From Bacillota bacterium (GTDB taxonomy: Bacteria > Bacillota > Clostridia > Acetivibrionales > DTU013): a stretch of DNA of 15,600 nucleotides. The DNA lies in contig JAEZMC010000019.1 in the NCBI GenBank assembly GCA_023435805.1, forward strand, positions 1 through 15,600, given 5' to 3'. The notes below the pieces were generated by a model that searched no databases, was not told where the DNA came from, and saw only the letters and a program-made list of their open reading frames with translations. This document shows, piece after piece, positions 7,672 through 13,875 of the stretch (within the stretch, counting starts at the first letter, position 1; each line of letters starts with the position of its first letter). The position numbers and the translations under genes were made by a program.

Positions 7672-7686
7672 ACAACTATACTTGTA
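7671..7686 (+). promoter_or_regulatory. Inverted repeat, candidate AraR operator upstream of araB
   Basis: TACAACTATACTTGTA has perfect 5-bp arms (TACAA/TTGTA) around a 6-bp centre. Its first 11 bases are the exact reverse complement of 9551-9561 upstream of the transporter gene. It contains a -10-like TATACT. The A(C/G)TTGTA half-site resembles known AraR half-sites (TTGTAC core in Bacillus), but the arms are in the opposite order, so binding is an inference. Confidence 0.5.
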
Positions 7687-7754
7687 TGATTTAATACAGT
7701 GATCATTTCCTATGAAACAGTAAAAATAAAAGAAAATTGAAAGGGTGGTTTCAT

Positions 7755-9428
7755 TTGGCTAAGAAGTATTCTTTAGGCATTGACTACGGTACGCTTTCCG
7801 GAAGAGCCGTATTGGTGGAGGTAGATACCGGGAATGTTGTTGCGACGGCAGTGAAAGAATATACACACGGTGTGATGGATGAGTACCTGCCTGACGGCAA
7901 GACCAGGCTTGAACAGGACTGGGCGTTGGAGCATCCGGCTGATTATCTTGAAGTTCTGGGTGAAACAATTCCAGCGGTATTGAAGGAATCCGGCGTCAGC
8001 GCGGATGACGTAATTGGCATGGCAATCGACTTTACCGCCTGCACGATCCTTCCTGTGGACAAAAGCGGGACACCCTTATGTATGAAGGAAGAATTCAAAA
8101 GCGTGCCCCATACCTATGTAAAGCTATGGAAACACCATGCCGCACAACCTGAGGCGAACAAACTCAACGAGATTGCGGCTGCCATGGGGGAAACCTTCCT
8201 GCAGAGATATGGCGGCAAGATTTCATCCGAATGGATGATACCAAAAATCATGCAGATTCTTGACGAAGCGCCCGAAATCTATGAGGCAGCGGACAGGTTT
8301 ATGGAAGCAACGGACTGGATGTCGCTGATGCTGACAGGAAATGAAAGAAGGAACAGCTGTACGGCAGGTTATAAGGCCATCTGGAGCAAACGTGAAGGCT
8401 ATCCTTCAAAAGAGTTTTTCAAGGCATTGGATCCCAGGCTGGAAAATGTAGTGGATGAAAAGCTGAGCCGGGATATTTACCCGCTGGGTGGCAAGGCGGG
8501 AGAGCTGACGGCGGAAATGGCCAGGCTTACCGGCTTGAAGGAAGGAACGGCGGTAGCTATTTCCAACGTGGATGCGCATGTGGCGGTTCCGTCACTGGGG
8601 ATTGCCGAAGAAGGAAAAATGCTGATGATCATGGGAACCTCTACCTGCCATATGGTTTTAGGCAAAGAGGAGAAAATGGTTCCGGGCATGTGCGGCGTCG
8701 TAGAAGACGGTATACTTCCAGGCTTCTACGGATACGAGGCGGGGCAGTCCTGCGTGGGCGACCATTTCCAATGGTTTGTAGAGAATTGCGTACCGGCTTC
8801 CTATACGGAAGAGGCAAAAAGCAGAGGTATTTCCATCCACAAGCTCCTCCGGGAAAAAGCCAGTTCGCTGAAGGTGGGAGAGAGCGGACTGATTGCGCTT
8901 GACTGGTGGAACGGCAATCGTTCCGTGCTGGTGGATGTCGATCTGACCGGGATGATCCTGGGCTGCACCCTTTTGACAAAACCTGAGGAAATATACCGGG
9001 CGCTGATCGAAGCTACGGCATATGGTACGAATATGATCATCGAAACCTTTGAAAACAGCGGCGTACCCATCAATGAACTGTATGCGTGCGGTGGTATTGC
9101 CGAAAAGGATGAAATGATGATGCAGATTTATGCCGATGTGACGAACAAGGAGATCAGGATTTCTGCTTCCTCACAGGCAGTGGCTCTCGGGTCGGCAATG
9201 TTCGGAGCAGTGGCGGCCGGTAGGGAAAAAGGCGGCTACGACAGCATATCCGAAGCGGCCCGCTATATGTCCAAGGTCAAGGAATCCTACTACAAGCCGA
9301 ACTCTGAAAATGTGGAAGCATATAAAAAGCTTTATGCGGAATACAAACTTCTTCATGATTACTTCGGCAGGGGCGCCAATGACGTCATGAAGAGACTCAA
9401 GAAGATCAAGGCGGAAGCAAGAGGATAA
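7755..9428 (+). CDS. araB: L-ribulokinase
   Basis: This is an FGGY-family ribulokinase of 557 aa, phosphorylating L-ribulose to L-ribulose 5-phosphate in arabinose breakdown. The sequence follows Bacillus-type AraB almost motif for motif: GIDYGTLSGRAV (8-19), IDFTACTILPVD, YGGKISSEWMIPK, NVDAHV with catalytic Asp273, MIMGTSTCH, GYEAGQSCVGDHF and DWWNGNRS. No ATG is available. TTG 7755 is chosen because AAGGGTGG (7741-7748) lies 6 bp upstream; a further TTG at 7737 would place this SD inside the gene. araA and araD are not adjacent, so the pathway must be completed elsewhere. Regulation by AraR, encoded nearby on the other strand, is likely. Terminators flank the gene on both sides, so it is probably monocistronic. 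Confidence 0.96.
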   Translation: MAKKYSLGIDYGTLSGRAVLVEVDTGNVVATAVKEYTHGVMDEYLPDGKTRLEQDWALEHPADYLEVLGETIPAVLKESGVSADDVIGMAIDFTACTILPVDKSGTPLCMKEEFKSVPHTYVKLWKHHAAQPEANKLNEIAAAMGETFLQRYGGKISSEWMIPKIMQILDEAPEIYEAADRFMEATDWMSLMLTGNERRNSCTAGYKAIWSKREGYPSKEFFKALDPRLENVVDEKLSRDIYPLGGKAGELTAEMARLTGLKEGTAVAISNVDAHVAVPSLGIAEEGKMLMIMGTSTCHMVLGKEEKMVPGMCGVVEDGILPGFYGYEAGQSCVGDHFQWFVENCVPASYTEEAKSRGISIHKLLREKASSLKVGESGLIALDWWNGNRSVLVDVDLTGMILGCTLLTKPEEIYRALIEATAYGTNMIIETFENSGVPINELYACGGIAEKDEMMMQIYADVTNKEIRISASSQAVALGSAMFGAVAAGREKGGYDSISEAARYMSKVKESYYKPNSENVEAYKKLYAEYKLLHDYFGRGANDVMKRLKKIKAEARG

Positions 9429-9476
9429 TCAGAATGCTTCGGCAAGGCTGATTTCCAAAGCTGCTGCAAGTATAAG

Positions 9477-9520
9477 AATGGGACATTCCCGGCAGATTTA
9501 TTGTTCGGAAATGTCCCATT
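9477..9520 (+). terminator. Probable terminator after araB
   Basis: An uninterrupted 11-bp stem, AATGGGACATT (9477-9487) with AATGTCCCATT (9510-9520), extends by CC/GG across a one-base bulge. The downstream T tract is poor (TTTAATATG), so termination may be partial. Confidence 0.6.
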
Positions 9521-9528
9521 TAATATGC

Positions 9529-9557
9529 TTTACATAATGAACGTATAGGTGTATAGT
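9529..9557 (+). promoter_or_regulatory. Promoter of the MFS transporter gene
   Basis: TTTACA (9529-9534) and TATAGT (9552-9557) each match consensus at five of six bases and are separated by exactly 17 bp. The predicted start is near 9564, giving a leader of about 63 bases. The -10 lies inside the 11-bp element shared with araB, so repressor binding there would block initiation. Confidence 0.65.
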
Positions 9558-9566
9558 TGTATTTAT
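9543..9566 (+). repeat. Three tandem 8-bp units over the transporter promoter
   Basis: The units are GTATAGGT, GTATAGTT and GTATTTAT in direct succession; the first two differ at one base. The second unit plus three bases forms the element GTATAGTTGTA (9551-9561) that recurs inverted at 7671-7681. The phase places the -10 box in the second unit. Confidence 0.55.
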
Positions 9567-9626
9567 ATTCTTGCTTACATTTCAATACATATACCGCAGG
9601 ACTGACTGCAGGGATACAGGTTATAT

Positions 9627-10979
9627 ATGTTTAAAGGAAAACGATTCAGAGAAGTTTTTTACAGTACAAAACCTTTGGAGGAACGGGACTTCGAAAGAAG
9701 CCGTAAGATGATGATATTTGAAGGCTGCACTACAAGGTCGATATTTAATTTGACCAGTGGAGCCTTTCTTGCTGGGTACGCCAGCTTTCTGGGCGCAGAT
9801 GATGCCTTTAACGGCATTATTGGCGCAATACCGGTGCTGGCAGGTGTCATTCAGCTGTTCTCGCCTATCTATTTTGAAAAGCAGGAACGCCGGAAGCTGC
9901 AGGTGACTGTGCTGAATTTTCTGCACAGGTTTATTCTGGGGCTGATGGTCTTCATACCGTTGATCGCATTTGACAAGACGCCCAGACTGCTGCTGCTGGC
10001 AGGAATTTATCTTACCGCATATCTGGCGGTTTCCTTTGCAAACCCTGCGGCAAGCGGTATAATGATCGACCTTACGCCTGAGAATATTCGCGGCAGGTAT
10101 TTCGGAAAAAGAGAATCCTTTCTGCTGGCTGTAGGGACAGTATTTTCTCTTGTGCTGGGCAGGGTCCTGGACACCTTTAAAGCCGGCGGGAATGAATACG
10201 GCGGCTTTGTGGTCACGTTTACCGTTATTCTTCTGCTTTCCTTTGCCAACTTCTTTTTCTGGTCCCGCATCAAGGAACCGCATAAACAAAGGAACAAGAC
10301 TTCCTTCCGGGTCGGGCAGATCATCACGATGCCGCTGAAAAATGCCGGCTTTAAGAAAATCGTCGTTTTCTTTGTGCTGTACAACGTAGGGCTTCAGATC
10401 GGAGGACCGTTTTTCTCGGTCTACATGGTAACCGGACTGAAGCTCGAATACACCTATATCATGCTGATGGGTATGCTAAGTACGATGGTGAACGTAACGC
10501 TGGTCCGGGTATGGGGCAGGATGGCGGACAGCAGGTCGTGGGATTTTGTGCTCAAATATTCCATACTGCTGCTGGGTCTTTCACATTTCGCCTGGCTGTT
10601 CGTCAACCAGTCAACGGCCTTTCTGCTGGTACCTGTTCTGCATATCACCAGTGGAGCGGCCTGGGCAGGTATTGGAATATCAACCTTCAACATTCAGTTC
10701 ATTTATTCGCCTGAGGAGGGGCGTACGGTATACATAGGCTTCAACGCCGCACTTGGAGGACTAATGGGTTTTATCGGCACACTGGCAGGGTCGGCGCTGC
10801 TGCTGGTATTTGAGGGGCTTGGCCTACAAATTTCCGGCTTCCGGTTTGGTGGCATGCAGATTATTTTCTCCATATCGGGTATACTGCTGACACTGTGTTC
10901 GGCCTATGCCCATTTCTTTATCAGGCAGCAGGCAAAACGGCCTGTAAAGAAGAATGACAGCCTCCGGCAGGAGGTTTGA
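9627..10979 (+). CDS. MFS transporter, probably sugar (arabinose regulon)
   Basis: This 450-aa integral membrane protein is of the major facilitator superfamily. A cytoplasmic N-terminus of about 35 residues is followed by alternating hydrophobic helices. I see about 11-12, for example around residues 42-75, 90-112, 120-145, 166-182 and 192-212, and six in the second half. A polar central loop (about 213-235, rich in Lys and Arg) separates the halves. LTPENIRGRYFGKRESF is the MFS loop-type basic motif. ATG 9627 has only a weak SD (CAGG, 9617-9620). The substrate is not readable from sequence; the element shared with araB and the neighbouring araR suggest arabinose or an arabinoside (inference). 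The gene ends 16 bp from the facing araR. An unused AGGAGG sits at its 3' end. Confidence 0.85.
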   Translation: MFKGKRFREVFYSTKPLEERDFERSRKMMIFEGCTTRSIFNLTSGAFLAGYASFLGADDAFNGIIGAIPVLAGVIQLFSPIYFEKQERRKLQVTVLNFLHRFILGLMVFIPLIAFDKTPRLLLLAGIYLTAYLAVSFANPAASGIMIDLTPENIRGRYFGKRESFLLAVGTVFSLVLGRVLDTFKAGGNEYGGFVVTFTVILLLSFANFFFWSRIKEPHKQRNKTSFRVGQIITMPLKNAGFKKIVVFFVLYNVGLQIGGPFFSVYMVTGLKLEYTYIMLMGMLSTMVNVTLVRVWGRMADSRSWDFVLKYSILLLGLSHFAWLFVNQSTAFLLVPVLHITSGAAWAGIGISTFNIQFIYSPEEGRTVYIGFNAALGGLMGFIGTLAGSALLLVFEGLGLQISGFRFGGMQIIFSISGILLTLCSAYAHFFIRQQAKRPVKKNDSLRQEV

Positions 10980-10995
10980 GAGACGGCGAGCCGGT

Positions 10996-12084
10996 TTACT
11001 CGCGGATAGCCGTAGAATTTCGCAATACCAGCTCAGGTTTGATGATACGTACCTCCGGTCCTGTCAGGTTCCCCGAGATGAGCTCCAGGACCAGAGCGGC
11101 AGCTTCGCGTCCAAGCTCCTGCTTTGGATGCCTCACGGTGGTAAGCTTAACCGGGCATGCTTCTGCAAGATAGGAATCGTCGAAGCCTGTGACGGAGATA
11201 TCCTCCGGCACCCTGCGTCCGACAGAGGTCAGCAGTTCAACTGTTTTATAAGCCACTTCGTCGTTATAGCAGACCACGGCATCCATATCCGTATTACTGT
11301 CAAGCATGCCTTTCAGTGCTGCAAATGGTTTGACAGACCTGTCCTCCGTATGAAACCAGATCACTTTTTCCGGATCATAGGGCAGGCCGCAGTCCGATAA
11401 AGCACGGACAAAGCCCTTGTGCCTGTTCAACCCCTGCACATCGTCCGCCTTGAAAATGCCGCATAAATTCCGGCGGCCTGTTTTTACCAGATGCGTTACC
11501 AGCTCGTACAAGCCGCCGGCATCGTCCAGAAGGACACAGGGCTTCTGCCCGAGCTGTTCATAACTACCGTGGATGAAAACATAGGGGATGCCATATCGGT
11601 CAAGCGTATTGTAATATTTGATGCCAGCTGTGTATAAAGCGCTTCGGGTGGGCTCCACAATCAGACCGGCGATATCCTTGCCCAGTATGTCCTTGAGGCA
11701 GGCGGCTTCACGGGAGCAGTCGTTACCGGTATTTTTCAGGATAATACTGTAGCCGTTCTTGGACAGAACCTCATCGATCCCGTTGATGACCTGTGGGAAT
11801 ATATACTCCGAAATATAGGTGGTGATCACTCCGACATTTTTTGAATTCCTGCTTTTCGGCAAAGCGCCGGAACTGAACGTGCCGCGTCCGTGCTCGGTAT
11901 AGAGCAGACCCTCGTTGACAAGCAGTGCGATCGATTTTCGCACGGTGTGCCTGCTTAATGAGAATTTTTCGGCCAGAACATTTTCGGAAGGTATTTTATC
12001 TCCCGGAAGGATCCGTCCGGAGAGCATTTCCTCCCTTAAATATTCCTTTAGCTTGTAATATTTTGAATTGCTGCTGTTTTTCAA
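10996..12084 (-). CDS. araR: AraR-type transcriptional repressor (GntR wHTH + LacI sensor)
   Basis: This 362-aa chimeric regulator has a GntR-type winged helix-turn-helix (residues about 8-72, PSENVLAEKFSLSRHTVRKSI) fused to a LacI/periplasmic-binding-like sugar-sensing domain (about 82-355). It closely tracks Bacillus AraR through VGVITTYISEYIFP, GLIVEPTRSAL, GIFKADDVQG, CYNDEVA and GFDDS, so L-arabinose is the expected inducer. The start is TTG 12084, one base after the stop of the upstream TPR gene, with SD GGTGGA embedded in the last TPR codons. That arrangement implies translational coupling. Likely targets are araB and the MFS gene, and perhaps distant araA/araD. It is convergent with the transporter gene. 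No operator is seen directly before araR itself. Confidence 0.93.
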   Translation of the reverse strand: MKNSSNSKYYKLKEYLREEMLSGRILPGDKIPSENVLAEKFSLSRHTVRKSIALLVNEGLLYTEHGRGTFSSGALPKSRNSKNVGVITTYISEYIFPQVINGIDEVLSKNGYSIILKNTGNDCSREAACLKDILGKDIAGLIVEPTRSALYTAGIKYYNTLDRYGIPYVFIHGSYEQLGQKPCVLLDDAGGLYELVTHLVKTGRRNLCGIFKADDVQGLNRHKGFVRALSDCGLPYDPEKVIWFHTEDRSVKPFAALKGMLDSNTDMDAVVCYNDEVAYKTVELLTSVGRRVPEDISVTGFDDSYLAEACPVKLTTVRHPKQELGREAAALVLELISGNLTGPEVRIIKPELVLRNSTAIRE

Positions 12085-12085
12085 A

Positions 12086-12916
12086 TTATTCCACCGTCTT
12101 CAAGCTGGCGCTTGTCTCCTGTATTTTGGATTCTACGTCCTCCCTGCTGATGGAGCTGAGGTAGGAGAACTTATACTGAAGCGCTTTCTTCATCATTTCA
12201 AGACCTGCTGCGGGGTCCCCGGTTTTTTCCAGCAGCAGACCGTAGTTGAAATACGGCTCCGGGAAGGTGGGAGCTGCGGCGATCAGCGGCTCATAAATCT
12301 CTCTGGACTTGTCGTACATACCAAGGAGGTAATAATTCTGTCCCAGGTTGTCCCGAATGATCTTATCGCTGCTGTTGTACTCATATGCTTCCAGATTGAA
12401 CTGCAGCGCCTTTTCCAGATCGCCCTTCAATATCAGCATATAACCCAGACTGCCATAGACCGAGGTGGTCTTGTAGGTCTGCGTGACCTCCTGCAGCATT
12501 TCCGTTGCGGCATCCAGCTCGCCTTTTTTCCACAGCACCAGCGCCAGGATCGATTTTACATAGGGTACATCGTCACTGGACGGATGATCTTTAATCAGTT
12601 TTCGGAGGATTTCCTCAGCACCGACCGTATCGGTATTTTTGAGCATGATATAGGCATAGGATACGGAAGCCCTGATACCGGCTTTTTTGGAATCATAGGC
12701 ACGCTTGAACCATTTCAGAGCCTCTTCTGTTTTCCCCTGTGAATAGTTGCGGCTCCCGATCACAGTATATAACATTACCCGGGATGTATACAGCAGTATA
12801 ACAATATAGATCGCGAATGCCGCCAGGCCCAGCCATATATTGACCATACTGGCCAGCACGACTGCGGCTGCCGGTATGAAGAAGCCAATCAATGCCTTTT
12901 TCAATCCTTGATTCAT
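12086..12916 (-). CDS. Membrane-anchored tetratricopeptide-repeat protein
   Basis: This 276-aa protein has two N-terminal hydrophobic segments (about residues 8-25 and 28-46) followed by a cytoplasmic or surface TPR superhelix. At least five or six TPR-like units can be read from about residue 53 to 262, for example NYSQGKTEEALKWFKRAY, LWKKGELDAATEMLQEV, LILKGDLEKALQFNLEAY, YYLLGMYDKSREIYEPL and LLEKTGDPAAGLEMMKKAL. No catalytic motif is present, so it is probably a scaffold or protein-binding module of unknown function. ATG 12916 has GGAGGT at 12924-12929 (7-bp spacer); the TTG at 12931 overlaps that SD. It forms a two-gene unit with araR, a partner with no obvious functional link. Confidence 0.82.
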   Translation of the reverse strand: MNQGLKKALIGFFIPAAAVVLASMVNIWLGLAAFAIYIVILLYTSRVMLYTVIGSRNYSQGKTEEALKWFKRAYDSKKAGIRASVSYAYIMLKNTDTVGAEEILRKLIKDHPSSDDVPYVKSILALVLWKKGELDAATEMLQEVTQTYKTTSVYGSLGYMLILKGDLEKALQFNLEAYEYNSSDKIIRDNLGQNYYLLGMYDKSREIYEPLIAAAPTFPEPYFNYGLLLEKTGDPAAGLEMMKKALQYKFSYLSSISREDVESKIQETSASLKTVE

Positions 12917-12967
12917 TGTCAATACCTCCAATTTACCTGATAGATGAGCAGGGTACTGTTTATCGCC

Positions 12968-12992
12968 AAAATTGCCCGCTGACGGCAGGCAA
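12968..12992 (-). terminator. Intrinsic terminator of the dCMP deaminase gene
   Basis: On the minus strand an 8-bp stem with one G-U pair (12992-12985 with 12979-12972) and a 5-base loop is followed by TTTT (12971-12968). It lies 28 bp after the deaminase stop and about 50 bp before the TPR start, so the TPR-araR unit depends on readthrough or a promoter I cannot identify. Confidence 0.7.
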
Positions 12993-13020
12993 CCAACTCA
13001 ATTATAAACCATAGCAGTTT

Positions 13021-13509
13021 TTATTTAAAGGATATTTTAATTTCATCCAGGTCCGTCTGTAGCTGTCTTAACATCACTCCGGCTTTTTCCAGCATTTTTT
13101 TGGAGGCGCGTACGATGTCTGTTTCCGCATATTTATCGCTCAGGTATACGACTTCCCTGATCCCGGACTGAATAATCGCCTTTGCGCACTCATTGCACGG
13201 GAACAGCGCGGTATAGATCTTGCTGCCCTCCAGCGACACGCCGCGGTTGTTTAAAATGGCGTTCAGCTCCGCATGCACAACATAGGGATACTTGGTGCAG
13301 AGTGTTTCTCCCTCCCTGTCCCAGGGGAAATCGTCGTCCGAGCAGCCGAATGGAAATCCGTTATACCCGACGCTGAGGATCCGGTTATTTTTGCTGTCTA
13401 CGATGCAGGCGCCGACCTGAGTGGAGGGATCCTTGCTTCTTTTGGCTGACAGCAGTGCAATGCCCATAAAATATTCGTCCCAATGAATATAATCCTTCCT
13501 TTTGCTCAT
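13021..13509 (-). CDS. dCMP deaminase (ComEB-like)
   Basis: This 162-aa zinc deaminase belongs to the dCMP/cytidine deaminase fold. It converts dCMP to dUMP for thymidylate synthesis. SKDPSTQVGACIVD (25-38) is typical of dCMP deaminases. HAE (79-81) gives the zinc His and proton-shuttle Glu, and PCNEC gives zinc Cys105 and Cys108. The Asp-rich stretch SDDDFPWDREGE (57-68), with a downstream Cys, sits where the family has its allosteric or second zinc region. ATG 13509 is preceded by AAAGGGGAT at a 9-bp spacer. It has its own promoter and terminator and looks like an independent housekeeping unit between the arabinose and nitrogen-fixation regions. Confidence 0.93.
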   Translation of the reverse strand: MSKRKDYIHWDEYFMGIALLSAKRSKDPSTQVGACIVDSKNNRILSVGYNGFPFGCSDDDFPWDREGETLCTKYPYVVHAELNAILNNRGVSLEGSKIYTALFPCNECAKAIIQSGIREVVYLSDKYAETDIVRASKKMLEKAGVMLRQLQTDLDEIKISFK

Positions 13510-13558
13510 ACGTTACATCCCCTTTGCGTGCAGTGTCCCCAAACCTGCCGGGAGCACA

Positions 13559-13588
13559 CCGGTATTTTTATAGAGTATATTATACCGG
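13559..13588. promoter_or_regulatory. 7-bp inverted repeat bracketing the -10 box
   Basis: CCGGTAT (13559-13565) and ATACCGG (13582-13588) are perfect inverted copies 16 bp apart. The second arm overlaps the -10 box of the deaminase promoter. It could be a repressor operator or a hairpin at the very start of the transcript. Confidence 0.45.
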
Positions 13589-13607
13589 GAACGGGGCGGA
13601 AACACAA
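13579..13607 (-). promoter_or_regulatory. Promoter of the dCMP deaminase gene
   Basis: On the minus strand a perfect TATAAT (13584-13579) lies 17 bp from TTGTGT (13607-13602), which matches the -35 consensus only in TTG. The start would be near 13572, giving a leader of about 63 bases. Confidence 0.6.
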
Positions 13608-13668
13608 TTGAAACGATGTAAAACCAGCGAGGGATAAAATAAAATTTTGCAGGATATGAGTTCGCCGC

Positions 13669-13697
13669 TTGCATTTTTTAAAATAGTATGCTAGAAT
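13669..13697 (+). promoter_or_regulatory. Promoter of the ANTAR regulator gene
   Basis: TTGCAT (13669-13674) is followed after exactly 17 bp by TAGAAT (13692-13697). The -10 is extended by TGC (13689-13691). Transcription would start near 13704, just ahead of the paired hairpins, giving a leader of about 170 bases. No sigma-54 signature (GG-N10-GC) is seen. Confidence 0.65.
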
Positions 13698-13725
13698 AGA
13701 CTAAAGTTTTTGAAAATTTTATGTG

Positions 13726-13762
13726 ACTACCCTGAAGTAGTTGAGAGAGCCTTGAAGCTTTT
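13726..13762 (+). ncRNA. Dual hexaloop hairpins, candidate ANTAR-binding antiterminator RNA
   Basis: Hairpin P1 pairs ACTAC (13726-13730) with GTAGT (13737-13741) around the loop CCTGAA. Hairpin P2 pairs GAGAGC (13745-13750) with GCTTTT (13757-13762), two pairs being G-U, around the loop CTTGAA. Two adjacent short hairpins with six-base loops, the second overlapping a terminator arm, is the established RNA target design of ANTAR proteins (EutV, NasR). G at loop position 4 agrees with the described consensus; the usual A at position 1 is C here. The encoded protein downstream is itself an ANTAR protein, so autoregulation is likely. Confidence 0.72.
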
Positions 13763-13804
13763 CGGACGGATGCAGATGCATCAGCCTGAAAAGCTTTTTG
13801 TTTT
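13755..13804 (+). terminator. Leader terminator of the ANTAR gene, exclusive with hairpin P2
   Basis: AAGCTTTTC (13755-13763) pairs with GAAAAGCTT (13788-13796). Inner pairs are GG/CC with one bulge and GATGC (13769-13773) with GCATC (13778-13782). T tracts follow at 13795-13799 and 13801-13804. The 5' arm includes the last two loop bases and the 3' arm of hairpin P2, so P2 and the terminator cannot form together. It lies 72 bp before the start codon. Confidence 0.82.
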
Positions 13805-13875
13805 AGAACAACCTGTAAAACGAAGTGTTTTTTGAGAGGTATTCTGTTGAGTGGTAGTTTAGGAGGAGGGGAGGT

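Noticed and set aside
10986..11003. Hairpin GCGAG/CTCGC between the transporter and araR as a bidirectional terminator
   Set aside because: The stem is 5 bp and no T tract follows on either strand.
10954..11400. + strand frame after the transporter, behind the AGGAGG at 10969
   Set aside because: It runs antisense through araR, whose protein is unmistakable, and shows no family resemblance. The SD is reported as an orphan instead.
12068..12742. 224-codon + strand frame opposite the TPR gene
   Set aside because: The minus-strand frame has clear TPR periodicity and an SD; the + frame has neither.
13805..13875. Short peptide gene between the leader terminator and the ANTAR gene
   Set aside because: No start codon with SD and meaningful frame; the AGGAGG tract serves the ANTAR gene.
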